DNA of 64,000 nucleotides from Bythopirellula sp. (lineage in GTDB: Bacteria; Planctomycetota; Planctomycetia; Pirellulales; Lacipirellulaceae): positions 1-64,000 of the forward strand of contig JANQQA010000338.1 of assembly GCA_028285205.1 (NCBI GenBank). The letters are read 5' to 3'. Each line of letters starts with the position of its first letter. Position 1 is the first letter of the stretch. Made by a program: the position numbers and the translations under genes. Positions 28,874 through 38,012 of this stretch are shown here, piece by piece. A model generated the notes under the pieces. That model was not told where the DNA came from, ran no database searches, and saw only the letters and a program-made list of their open reading frames with translations.

Positions 28874-31800
28874 TTGAAACACGTCACGCTCTCAACTCGC
28901 CGCCAACTCGAACTCATGCAGCAACTGCAGGAGCTGGCGAATCAGCGCGCCGAGGCTGAGTCGAATGTTGCCAACACACTGGCATCTGAGATGAAGGCGG
29001 CCGAGTCGAACTATCAGGGACGCACAGCGGCATTGACGACCGACTTCGGACTGCGTCGTCGCGAGCTAGAGAATCAGTTCGCCGAGGCGAAGCGGCAGGC
29101 CCGTGACGAGCATCAACAAAAGACCTCATCCTTGCAGCAGGGTTACAACGAAAAGGAGTCGCAAAGCCTCAAATCCTACAAACAGAGCGCTTTAGCAATC
29201 GAACGCAAAACAAAGGAAGCCGAATGGCAAGCGATGGCTGTGTTCGATGCGGCCAAGGACAAGCCGCAAGAAATGCTCGACTTGGCCGAGAAGCGACTGC
29301 TTACTCGTAAGCAGCAAATCGATGGCCTTCGCCGTGACGGCAACACGCTGATGTCGATGAGGCGTCTGAAAAAGAAGACTGAAACCGTCGAGCCGATGAT
29401 CGACGAAGAGGCGACGCCCGCGGCCGACCTCGCTCCCGAAGAGCGTCAGCAAGAAAACCTGACCACGCTTCGCCAGGCGGTCCTAGACTTGCAAGCTCAA
29501 CGTCTCCCGTCGGTGCTACTGGAAGGCATTCGCCCTTTCGGCTGGTGGCTGTTCGCCTGCGTAGTGCTGGCTGGTGCTGGTGGGACACTTGTCGAATGGT
29601 CGCCGCTCAACACATCCCTGATCGGACTGATTGGTGGCACGCTGCTGTCGGCGGTCGTTTACTTTTCCGCCGGCGGCAAAGCCAAGCAACAGTCGCTCGA
29701 TCAGTTCGCCCGGATTCTCGGCTTACTCAATCAAGCCGACGAGCTAGAAGTCTTAGCGCGAGACGATGCCCAGGAGAAAAGTCGAGCCGAGGCCGAACGC
29801 ATTCAGCAGAAAAAGACGGACGATCTCGCGGCGGCACAAGCCAAACGAGATCAGGCGACCGCCAAGAACGAAGCCCGTCGTAAAGCCGAAGCGGAACATC
29901 TGAAAAAGCTGCTCGACGACGGGACCGCTGCCGCAAACCAACTGCGCGATGAAGCGCTCGCGGCTGCCCAAGAAAAATATCCGCCGCTGCTCGACGAACT
30001 CGCCCGTGAGCGAGAGGCTGAGGCCGAAAAGAACTCTCAACATTACCAGCAGCGCAAGATTCACGCCCAATCGGTTCACGACGAGGCGTGGACGGAGTTG
30101 GCAGAGCGTTGGCAATCGGGCTTCACAGCCATCGCTGACGAACTAACCGGCATGCGGGAAATCTGTGACCAACTCTTCCCAGACTGGTCCACCACGGAGT
30201 GGAGCGATTGGCAGCGTCCCGGCGAACCACCGGAGGCGATCCAATTCGGCACCTGCAATGTGCCGCTCTCGATCGTGAAGAACGGACTGTCTGCAGACGA
30301 GCGACTACGTCCAGAACAGACGGAATTCGCTTTGCCGGCCCTGATGCCGTTCGACGAGTTGCCGCGTGTGGTCATCTCCGCCGAGGGTGAAGGACGCAAG
30401 GCCGCAGTGGATGTCCTTCAAGCGATGATGTTGCGCTTTCTCACGGCGATGCCAGCCGGCAAGCTCCGGTTTACGATCATCGATCCTTCGGCACTCGGCG
30501 AGAATTTCGCCGGCTTCATGCACTTGGCCGACCACGATGAACAACTCCTCGGCGGTCGGATTTGGACCGATTCGCGCCAGATCGAAGAGCGGCTCACGTT
30601 GCTTGCCGATCACATGGAAAAGGTGCTCCAAAAATACCTCAGAAATGAATTCGCCACGCTCCGTGAATACAACGAGCAAGCAGGCGAAGTCGCCGAGCCC
30701 TATCACGTACTCGTCCTGGCCAACTTCCCTACCGGCCTGAGCGACGCATCGATCCGCAGACTGGAAACGATCGCCACCGCCGGTCCCCGCTGCGGTGTGT
30801 TCACACTGCTGGGTATCGACACGGGTGTGAAAATGCCAGCGAAGCTCGACCTGGGGCCCTTGCTCAAAGACGCAGTTCATCTGGAGTGGATCGAGGATCG
30901 CTTGCAGTGGAACTATCCGCTCTACAAAAAACTGCCACTCGCGCTTGATCACGTGCCGCCATCGGATCGACTGATCGATTTGCTACGCGCCGCAGGGCAA
31001 GCGTCGCACGACGCGAGCCGCGTGGAGGTGCCGTTCGACGTGGTTGCGCCTCCAGCAGACGAACTGTGGTCGGGCAGCACAGCGCGCGAGCTGGTCGTCC
31101 CTGTCGGACGAGCCGGCGCAAAGGAACTACAGGCCCTGCGACTAGGCCGTGGTACGTCGCAGCACGCACTGATCTCCGGAAAGACTGGTTCCGGTAAGTC
31201 GACGCTGCTGCACGCGCTGATCACCAACACCGCGTTGCACTACAGCCCCGACGAGGTGGAATTCTACCTGGTCGACTTCAAGAAGGGTGTCGAATTCAAG
31301 GCGTACGCCACCGGTCAGCTGCCGCACGCGCGGGTGATCGCGATCGAGAGCGAACGTGAATTCGGCGTAAGCGTTCTGCAACGCCTCGATGAAGAACTGC
31401 GCCGTCGCGGCGAACGGTTCCGGGAACTCGGTGTGCAAGACCTGGCCGGAATCCGCGAAGCGTGCGATGACAAAATGCCGCGTGTGCTGCTGATCGTGGA
31501 CGAGTTCCAAGAGCTATTCGTCACTGACGACAAGCTATCCCAAGATGCGGCGCTGCTGCTGGACCGCCTCGTCCGTCAGGGCCGTGCCTTCGGAATTCAC
31601 GTATTGCTTGGTTCGCAGACCTTGGCAGGGGCGTACTCGCTGGCACGCAGCACGATCGGACAGATGGCCGTTCGCATCGCGTTGGAGTGTAGCGAAGCCG
31701 ACGCCCATTTGATCTTGAGCGACGAGAACTCGGCAGCCCGCTTGCTAAGTCGACCGGGCGAAGCGATTTACAACGACCAAAATGGCTTGGTCGAGGGCAA

Positions 31801-32791
31801 CAGCCCATTTCAGGTCGTCTGGCTTCCCGACCCGCGACGACAAGAGTACCTGCATCAGATTCGCGAGCAGCTTCCCGACGATGTTCCGGCACCTGAGCCA
31901 GCGATTGTCTTCGAAGGCAACGTCCCCGCCGACCCACGCGACAACGACGAGCTCACTGATTTAATTGCGCAGGGCGAACACGCTTCGCAAAGCGACTCCA
32001 AACTGTGGCTTGGCTCTGCTGTGCGGATCGAGCCGCCCACCAGCCTGACCTTCCGCCGGCAAAGCGGCAACAACTTGTTGGTCGTGGGGCAGGAGGAACC
32101 ACTCGCGCTGGGCATACTTGCGACCGCCGCTGTCACTTTCGCCGCTCAGCAAAGCGGCACGACCCCCAGCGTCACGGTGCTGGACGGCACGCGCCCTGAA
32201 TCGATGGAAGCCGGCTTCTGGGCGGAACTAGGCAGTTCACTGCCTGGCCGGATCGACATCCAAACTCCCGGCACGATCGACGCTTCGATCACTGCGTTGG
32301 CGGACGAGCTTGCCCGCCGTAGCGAAGCACCAGAGCTAACCCATCCGCCGCACTTCGTGATCATTCACGACCTGGCACAGTTCCGCAATTTGCGTCAGAC
32401 CGAAGAGGAGTTCAGCTTCTCAGCTAAGACCAGCGACAAGCCAGCGCCGTCCGACAAGCACTTCCGCAATCTGCTCAAGGAAGGTCCCGCTGTTGGCATG
32501 CATGTGCTGATTTGGTGTGATTCATACAACGGGCTGACGCGTTTCGTCGATCGGATGACACTGCGTGAAATCGACTACCGCGTGGCCATGCAAATGAGCG
32601 CTGCGGACTCGACCAGCCTGATCGACTCACCTGCTGCGGGTCGCATCGGCGAGCAGCGCGCCGTCTTCTATCGCGACGACTTGGGCACGCAAGTGAAGTT
32701 CCGCCCCTACGGCAAGCCCACCAACACTTGGGTCTCCTGGGCGTCAGACCAGCTGATGGACGAAAAAGTCGGCCTGAAGGCTTCGGAATAG
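28874..32791 (+). CDS. FtsK/SpoIIIE-type ATPase, EssC-like (type VII secretion)
   Basis: This is a 1305-residue protein from a TTG start. Residues 1-130 and about 270-410 are Gln/Glu/Ala-rich coiled coils. Two membrane segments (about residues 222-265: WWLFACVVLAGAGG and LIGLIGGTLLSAVVYF) lie between them. A degenerate ATPase-like part without Walker A follows (about 480-690). The active FtsK domain has GKTGSGKS at 769-776 and LLIVDEFQE with Asp876/Glu877. A third FtsK-like domain (about 1040-1290) has a broken P-loop (VVGQEEPLALG). One active and two degenerate modules resemble EssC/EccC motors. The N-terminal coiled coil replaces the usual FHA pair. Membrane-bound; substrates are probably the small helical proteins upstream. 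Confidence 0.85.
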   Translation: MKHVTLSTRRQLELMQQLQELANQRAEAESNVANTLASEMKAAESNYQGRTAALTTDFGLRRRELENQFAEAKRQARDEHQQKTSSLQQGYNEKESQSLKSYKQSALAIERKTKEAEWQAMAVFDAAKDKPQEMLDLAEKRLLTRKQQIDGLRRDGNTLMSMRRLKKKTETVEPMIDEEATPAADLAPEERQQENLTTLRQAVLDLQAQRLPSVLLEGIRPFGWWLFACVVLAGAGGTLVEWSPLNTSLIGLIGGTLLSAVVYFSAGGKAKQQSLDQFARILGLLNQADELEVLARDDAQEKSRAEAERIQQKKTDDLAAAQAKRDQATAKNEARRKAEAEHLKKLLDDGTAAANQLRDEALAAAQEKYPPLLDELAREREAEAEKNSQHYQQRKIHAQSVHDEAWTELAERWQSGFTAIADELTGMREICDQLFPDWSTTEWSDWQRPGEPPEAIQFGTCNVPLSIVKNGLSADERLRPEQTEFALPALMPFDELPRVVISAEGEGRKAAVDVLQAMMLRFLTAMPAGKLRFTIIDPSALGENFAGFMHLADHDEQLLGGRIWTDSRQIEERLTLLADHMEKVLQKYLRNEFATLREYNEQAGEVAEPYHVLVLANFPTGLSDASIRRLETIATAGPRCGVFTLLGIDTGVKMPAKLDLGPLLKDAVHLEWIEDRLQWNYPLYKKLPLALDHVPPSDRLIDLLRAAGQASHDASRVEVPFDVVAPPADELWSGSTARELVVPVGRAGAKELQALRLGRGTSQHALISGKTGSGKSTLLHALITNTALHYSPDEVEFYLVDFKKGVEFKAYATGQLPHARVIAIESEREFGVSVLQRLDEELRRRGERFRELGVQDLAGIREACDDKMPRVLLIVDEFQELFVTDDKLSQDAALLLDRLVRQGRAFGIHVLLGSQTLAGAYSLARSTIGQMAVRIALECSEADAHLILSDENSAARLLSRPGEAIYNDQNGLVEGNSPFQVVWLPDPRRQEYLHQIREQLPDDVPAPEPAIVFEGNVPADPRDNDELTDLIAQGEHASQSDSKLWLGSAVRIEPPTSLTFRRQSGNNLLVVGQEEPLALGILATAAVTFAAQQSGTTPSVTVLDGTRPESMEAGFWAELGSSLPGRIDIQTPGTIDASITALADELARRSEAPELTHPPHFVIIHDLAQFRNLRQTEEEFSFSAKTSDKPAPSDKHFRNLLKEGPAVGMHVLIWCDSYNGLTRFVDRMTLREIDYRVAMQMSAADSTSLIDSPAAGRIGEQRAVFYRDDLGTQVKFRPYGKPTNTWVSWASDQLMDEKVGLKASE

Positions 32792-32861
32792 CGTATCTCT
32801 CTTCACTCAAGAGTGCTCCACAGGTACATGAACCGAGTCATCCCGTGTAAGGAATAATCTC

Positions 32862-33101
32862 ATGGCTTATCAAGGATTCGATTCCAGCGACGAAGAATCG
32901 TTTGAGAAGATGCGTGATTTTTTCAGCCCGGCGCAAGTGGATACTTCCGTTCGTCAAGCTCTGCACATGTGCTGGATGATGCTGCCGAACGACAAGAAAA
33001 ACGCCGATGAATTGGAGCTGCAGTTCCGCCGCATCGTTGATCGGGCGTTAGAAGACATGCGTGAAGACGAGCAAGCTTTTGGCTGGTCCCAGAAGTCTTG
33101 A
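32862..33101 (+). CDS. Small acidic protein downstream of the EssC-like ATPase
   Basis: This is a 79-residue acidic helical protein (MAYQGFDSSDEESFEKMRDFF..., ALHMCWMMLPNDKKNADELE). No signal peptide or membrane segment. AAGGA lies 8 bases upstream of the ATG. It is 70 bp behind the ATPase on the same strand, so probably part of the same unit. Family unknown; it could be an adaptor or unrelated. Confidence 0.6.
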   Translation: MAYQGFDSSDEESFEKMRDFFSPAQVDTSVRQALHMCWMMLPNDKKNADELELQFRRIVDRALEDMREDEQAFGWSQKS

Positions 33102-33334
33102 GCACATCGCGTTGGGCGAGCGTAGCAGCCCCGAGTTGCCTTGGGGGTTGCTCCTTGTGCGGCCGACTGCCGGCACTAGCGAAATATCCTATTTCATGCG
33201 TCGTCACGCCTTCTGGTCTAGGACACGACCAGTGATTTGATCGATTCTTTATCTTGCAAGCGCACAGTGAGTCGCCCATACTCGTTTGCTGTATTGCCTG
33301 TCTGTTCTCAACGAATCGCTTGCAATGAGGCCTT

Positions 33335-34348
33335 ATGCGTCCACTTTTGGTTCCGCTCGAAGCCCTAGTGTACGGCCCGTCGTACGCCTATCTGAATTAC
33401 AAGATCCGTTCCCCCACTCCACTCGATCACGATACCGTGTGGCGGGATCTAACTTTCGACCTGCCACCGCTGGCAGACTGGTTGCGCAACAGTTGGCCGA
33501 TTGGGCCAGTACGTCCCCTGCTGCTACGAGCTAAGATCAAGCAGGATCACGTACTGGGAATCGCCGATCACTATGACGTGTCGAATGACTTCTATGAACT
33601 GTTCCTCGACAGGCGGTACATGTTCTACACCTGTGCCGACTTTCATCACCCCGACGAAACCATCGAGGAGGCGCAGCAGCACAAGGCGGACCACATCCTG
33701 GGGCTGATTGATCCCAAGCCGGGGCAGCGAATCCTAGAACTCGGCTGCGGCTGGGGCGCGATGCTCAAGCGGATTTGTGAACACACTGGCGACAAAGACA
33801 ACCTTCACGGTTTGACTTTGTCCAAGGAGCAAGTCGACTACAACAACCAACATAACGGCTTTCATGTCGAGTTCGACAACTTCATCACGCGCACATATCA
33901 GCCGGAATCCTACGATACGATCTACTCGATCGGCGCCTGGGAGCATGTTCGTCCGGATGAAATCGCGCCCTTGTGCAACAAGTTGTACGACGCGATTAAA
34001 CCTGGGGGCAAGCTCGTCAAGCATTTCTTCTGTCGATCGACCGACGACTTGTTCGCTACGGCGGTCTGCTCGCAGCTGTACTTTCCCGGCTCGATCGGCT
34101 CCTCTTATCGCGCGCATGTCGAAGCCTTCGAAGGAGCCGGCTTCCGGATCACACATCGCTCGATCCACGACTACCGCCCTACCTTGCGCGCCTGGTTCGA
34201 TCGACTGGTCGAAAGCCGCGAGCGAGCGCTCGAGTTGGTTGACGTGCGCACGTACAACCGCCAACTCACGTTCTTTCCGGCCTCGTGGCGCTATTTCCAC
34301 GAGGGACGCGGCATGCTCGTCCGCTGGGTGATGGAGAAGCAGGGATGA
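33335..34348 (+). CDS. Cyclopropane-fatty-acid-synthase-like methyltransferase
   Basis: This is a 337-residue SAM-dependent methyltransferase. ADHYDVSNDFYELFLD and FYTCADFHHPDETIEEAQ are signatures of the CFA-synthase/mycolic acid cyclopropanase family; ILELGCGWGAMLKRI binds SAM; YDTIYSIGAWEHVRP carries the catalytic-region acidic residue. It modifies unsaturated acyl chains of phospholipids or related lipids in the membrane. N-terminal CFA recognition domain is partly present. It follows the WXG100/EssC-like locus on the same strand, about 230 bp downstream, and may have its own promoter. Confidence 0.88.
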   Translation: MRPLLVPLEALVYGPSYAYLNYKIRSPTPLDHDTVWRDLTFDLPPLADWLRNSWPIGPVRPLLLRAKIKQDHVLGIADHYDVSNDFYELFLDRRYMFYTCADFHHPDETIEEAQQHKADHILGLIDPKPGQRILELGCGWGAMLKRICEHTGDKDNLHGLTLSKEQVDYNNQHNGFHVEFDNFITRTYQPESYDTIYSIGAWEHVRPDEIAPLCNKLYDAIKPGGKLVKHFFCRSTDDLFATAVCSQLYFPGSIGSSYRAHVEAFEGAGFRITHRSIHDYRPTLRAWFDRLVESRERALELVDVRTYNRQLTFFPASWRYFHEGRGMLVRWVMEKQG

Positions 34349-34352
34349 GATG

Positions 34353-34420
34353 GAAACGATGAGCTATGAACGATAAGCGATGAGGTCTTCTCGCGTTCTT
34401 TGCCCTCAGTTTATCGTTTC
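34353..34420. repeat. Degenerate intergenic repeat with inverted halves
   Basis: GAAACGATGAG, GAACGATAAGCGATGAG and, 45 bp on, TTATCGTTTC form direct and inverted copies. AACGATAA at 34369 pairs with TTATCGTT at 34411. Such short GATGAG-type repeats sit between genes here and could form a hairpin. No function is known. Confidence 0.4.
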
Positions 34421-34492
34421 TCCGATTTCGTTTATCATTCGCGTTCGTCAACGCTCTCCGCTTGTCACCCTCCCGACGAAGAAATCCTCTCC

Positions 34493-35491
34493 ATGGCAAA
34501 TCCCAGTTCCAAGACCGCTGTCGCCGCCGCTATTGCCGGCAACGGCTGCGTGATGATCGCCAAGTTTGTCGCTTTTATGTTCACCGGATCCGGAGCGATG
34601 CTCTCGGAAGCGATTCACACGCTTGCCGACTTGCTCAATCAAGTGCTGCTGATGATCGGCATCGTCCGTTCGACCCGCGATCCCGATCACATTTACGAGT
34701 ACGGCTACCAATCGGAGCGGTACGTGTGGGCATTGATCTCGGCGGTCGGCATCTTTTTCCTCGGCTGCGGCGTGACGGTCTATCACGGTATCCAAAGCCT
34801 ACTTCATCCCCACGAACTGAAAGACCTCAGCTGGGCCATCGGCGTGTTGATTTTCTCGTTCATCCTTGAAGGCATCGTATTTTACATTGCTGTGCGCGCG
34901 GCGAAGCAGCAAGCCAAGGGGAAGCCGCTGATGAAGTTTCTTCGGTATGAGGCCGACCCTGCCGTGACTGCGGTCGTGCTGGAAGACTTCGTCGCGTGCC
35001 TGGGCGTGCTGGTTGCCCTGGGGGCGATTCTGCTTTCCAAGCTCACCGGGGAGGTCTATTGGGATGCGATCGGATCGCTAACGATTGGGGTCCTGCTGGG
35101 TGCGATCGCGATCTGGCTAATCGCTCGCAACACATCGCTGCTGGTGGGAGCGAGCATTCCAGCCAAGATCCGCAAGCAGGTGGAAAAGATCATCGAAGCG
35201 GATCCGGCGGTCGAGGAGATCGTCGATTTGAAGACCCGCATCCTCGACACCGACACTTACCGCATCAAGGCCGATATCCACTTCGACGGCGGCGCACTGG
35301 CCGACAAGCTCCGTCCGCAGCTTCGCGAAGCGTACGATGGCATCAAATCGTTCGAAGAATTCGAGAAATTCGCCCACGAATTCGGCGACGACGTGGTCGA
35401 ATTACTGGCCGCAGAAATTGATCTGATCGAACGCAAGATCCGCCAGGAAGTCCCACAAGCAAAGCATCTGGATCTGGAAGCGGAGATCTGA
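34493..35491 (+). CDS. Cation diffusion facilitator family transporter
   Basis: This is a 332-residue inner-membrane protein of the CDF family, close in layout to the SLC30A9-type branch. Six hydrophobic segments are visible. The second carries SEAIHTLADLLNQ with the expected His/Asp metal ligands, and the fifth AVVLEDFVACLGVLVAL. A basic loop HIYEYGYQSER lies between segments 2 and 3. The C-terminal soluble domain (from about residue 220, ADPAVEEIVDLKTR) is the dimerisation part. Probably exports zinc or another divalent metal against protons. The start at 34493 (MANPSS) is chosen because the upstream extension is repeat-derived. Confidence 0.88.
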   Translation: MANPSSKTAVAAAIAGNGCVMIAKFVAFMFTGSGAMLSEAIHTLADLLNQVLLMIGIVRSTRDPDHIYEYGYQSERYVWALISAVGIFFLGCGVTVYHGIQSLLHPHELKDLSWAIGVLIFSFILEGIVFYIAVRAAKQQAKGKPLMKFLRYEADPAVTAVVLEDFVACLGVLVALGAILLSKLTGEVYWDAIGSLTIGVLLGAIAIWLIARNTSLLVGASIPAKIRKQVEKIIEADPAVEEIVDLKTRILDTDTYRIKADIHFDGGALADKLRPQLREAYDGIKSFEEFEKFAHEFGDDVVELLAAEIDLIERKIRQEVPQAKHLDLEAEI

Positions 35492-35512
35492 ACCAGCCGC
35501 AAAGTGACCTGC

Positions 35513-36064
35513 TCATTCACTGTCGCCGGATAGCGCTATCCGCTTGATCGTCCAGACACGTTTGCCGTCGAAGCCGACCACATCGAGCGTTTCGACTCGT
35601 GCGCGTAGCTCGAACTTCTCGGCATTGACCTCATCGACGATCAGCTGACAATCGGCCGGCTCGCAGGCGTTAGCGAACGCGATGTGCGGGAAAAAAGGCA
35701 AATCGTGCCGCAACTCCGGCCGCAAGATGCCCGTGTACAAACGGTCGTGCAGACGCACGATCTGGCTGAAGCCTTCGTCGGGCATCAGGAACGCGTGGGC
35801 ATGGTCCTGAAAGTCGGCATCCCCTAGTACGGCGCAACGAAACACCGCCTCCAGAGGTGCCAACCCTGCCGCGTGTGAACAGACATGATCGACCAGCTCG
35901 GCTTCAGTGATGTTCTCCGTTGGAAAAACAAACGTAAGGTGCGGCTCAATCAGCGAGAAGTACAGCGGATCGTACTTGCGGCGAATCGTCTGGATCCAAT
36001 CGTAGTCCTGCTGCGAAACCGTCGGATAGTTCAGCACTGCTAGGGCCAAAATAGCGATCTCCAT
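35513..36064 (-). CDS. 2'-5' RNA ligase superfamily (LigT-like) protein
   Basis: This is a 183-residue protein with two H-x-T/A-type motifs, EPHLTFVFP at about residue 41 and FPHIAFAN at about 130, spaced as in the 2H phosphoesterase superfamily. The domain is small and cytosolic. Such proteins hydrolyse or form 2',5'-linkages in RNA or act on 2',3'-cyclic phosphates. The exact role is not established. The start at 36064 (MEIAIL) is chosen on length; the frame extends 19 residues further. Confidence 0.75.
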   Translation of the reverse strand: MEIAILALAVLNYPTVSQQDYDWIQTIRRKYDPLYFSLIEPHLTFVFPTENITEAELVDHVCSHAAGLAPLEAVFRCAVLGDADFQDHAHAFLMPDEGFSQIVRLHDRLYTGILRPELRHDLPFFPHIAFANACEPADCQLIVDEVNAEKFELRARVETLDVVGFDGKRVWTIKRIALSGDSE

Positions 36065-36172
36065 TGTGGGAGCGATCACCCGATCGTAACCAAGCCTAAC
36101 TAAACTAGTGGGACTTGGCAAACTGAGGTAAATTGCACCAGCAAACGTTCAATAACTGAGAATCTCAAAACT

Positions 36173-36207
36173 CCATGACGTCATTGGTGTAACGCATGCC
36201 GTCATGG
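36173..36207. promoter_or_regulatory. 8-bp inverted repeat between divergent genes (operator-like)
   Basis: CCATGACG (36173-36180) and CGTCATGG (36200-36207) are perfect inverted copies with 19 bp between. They lie in the divergent gap between the LigT-like and DUF1559 genes. A regulator-binding site is possible; no regulator gene is nearby. Confidence 0.3.
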
Positions 36208-36355
36208 GCTTCTGACGCGCGTGCCCGTCGATGCCAATTGGGTGAATACCGTCAGAAACTGCAACGCATGCCTTGCTGACCGAGGTCGGCACCTTAGAAT
36301 ACGGTCAATTCGCGCCACCTTTTCGCCGATTTCCCCAGTTGGAGACCACGGAGCC

Positions 36356-37975
36356 ATGCGTCTTCTCTTCGCGCTCAGCCTAGTTGCACTTCTCGCTTCG
36401 CCAACGCACGCGGAATCACTCGTCGATGCCTTTGCAGACCGCAATGCTTGGGTTGTCGTCAGCATGGACGTGCCAACGATCGTCAAACAGCTGTCCGCGC
36501 AGGAGAAGTTGCGCGCGATCTTCCCGCCGGAACATCAAAAGATGGCCGACGAGCTCTTAGACGCAACAGGACCACTGAGAATCGCGAAGGTTCTAGAGTC
36601 TCACAAAGCGGAAGAAGCCATGTTTTCGATGTCTCTGCTGACTTTGCTGCAGGATGAGTCGTCGCTAACACCAATTTTCCAAACCCAGCTGATGGTGAGC
36701 TTTGCGAGTCCGGAAAATGCGTTTAAGTGTTACAACCAACTACAACCAACGATGCACCGCACGGGTCTCGCTCTTTCGAGCATCAACGCTAACGTGCTAT
36801 GCATCTCGAAAACACGAGACTGGGAGGAACCGACACCGTCGCTGCGGTTCCTACTCGACAACAATGTTGTTGAGCCGCTTAGCCGAATTCGTAAGTCGAG
36901 TCCCGTGGGCGCAGTGATATCGCCTCACGTAGAGTTCCTTCCCGCCGAGGAGAGGCCGCAGCTGCCCAGCTGGTTGATCGAGGCGCTCGACTTCAAGTCT
37001 CGCATGAATCTAGAACGAGTTGAAGTTGGGGTCGATTACGCGGCTGGGAAGGCCCATCTGTTGTGGCGCGTCGCCAACGGAGAGAAATCCAGTGAACTAT
37101 TACAGGCGCTGCGAACGCGAATCGAGCAATGGACCAATCAATCACTCGAGAGTCTTGGAAACAAAGAACCAATCCGATTCGATGAAGTGGCAGAGTATCG
37201 CGAAGTTGACGAGGGATTGCAAATGACGGTCGATTTCAATTCCTCGGCCGCGAGGAAGTTGGTGTGGGCGACGCTTGGTAAGCGAGCTGTCGAGGCGAGG
37301 CAAGAAATTGACCAATCACGTAGGATCAATAACTTGAAGTATCTCGCTTTGACGATGCTGATCTATAAAGACCACCACACAAGACTACCAGCGCCGAATG
37401 CTATCGTCGATAAAGATGGCAAGCCATTGTTATCGTGGCGTGTTGCAATTCTACCACTTCTCGAAGAACATCTGAGAATTGACGCCTTTCGCCTCGATGA
37501 GGCCTGGGATAGCGAGCATAACCTACGGGTCGCCAAGAATATGCCCAGTGTGTTCGCCGACCCCGCTCGCCCTGACTTGGCAGAACAGGGGCTCACGACA
37601 ATTCAAATGCCAATCATCGACGAACCCCGACAAACGGGTCGCGACGATTCACCGCAGAAAAGGAGGCAGGGCGGCAAAATCTTCTACCTACAACACGGCG
37701 TCGATATTGCATCCATCCGAGACGGCACATCAAACACCATTCTGTGTGTCGAGGTCGCTCCTGAGCACGCCGTGCCATGGACCAAGCCCGTCGATTGGAC
37801 CGTTGATCGAAGCAACCCAAAAGCGCAGCTTATCGATGAATCACGCGCCGAATTCGCGGCAGCGTTCCACGATGGCCAAGCGCGGGTCATCAAGTTGTCG
37901 CTAGATCCAGAAACGCTGATCGCGCTGTGCACTAAGTCTGGCGGCGAAGAGGTCTACACGGACGATCTCGATTGA
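36356..37975 (+). CDS. Exported protein with C-terminal DUF1559 domain
   Basis: This is a 539-residue protein. A signal peptide (residues 1-19, ending THA) is followed by a large unclassified region. From about residue 320 NNLKYLALTMLIYKDHHTRLP, then KPLLSWRVAILPLLEEHLR and LDEAWDSEHNLRVAKNMPSVF give the DUF1559 pattern, ending with DGTSNTILCVEVAPEHAVPW. DUF1559 proteins are expanded in planctomycetes. Most begin with a pseudopilin-like helix, but here there is a cleavable signal and a long N-terminal domain instead. Function unknown. Confidence 0.78.
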   Translation: MRLLFALSLVALLASPTHAESLVDAFADRNAWVVVSMDVPTIVKQLSAQEKLRAIFPPEHQKMADELLDATGPLRIAKVLESHKAEEAMFSMSLLTLLQDESSLTPIFQTQLMVSFASPENAFKCYNQLQPTMHRTGLALSSINANVLCISKTRDWEEPTPSLRFLLDNNVVEPLSRIRKSSPVGAVISPHVEFLPAEERPQLPSWLIEALDFKSRMNLERVEVGVDYAAGKAHLLWRVANGEKSSELLQALRTRIEQWTNQSLESLGNKEPIRFDEVAEYREVDEGLQMTVDFNSSAARKLVWATLGKRAVEARQEIDQSRRINNLKYLALTMLIYKDHHTRLPAPNAIVDKDGKPLLSWRVAILPLLEEHLRIDAFRLDEAWDSEHNLRVAKNMPSVFADPARPDLAEQGLTTIQMPIIDEPRQTGRDDSPQKRRQGGKIFYLQHGVDIASIRDGTSNTILCVEVAPEHAVPWTKPVDWTVDRSNPKAQLIDESRAEFAAAFHDGQARVIKLSLDPETLIALCTKSGGEEVYTDDLD

Positions 37976-38012
37976 AGCCGACACTAAACTGCCGTGCGGC
38001 CTGTAGTCCGGC

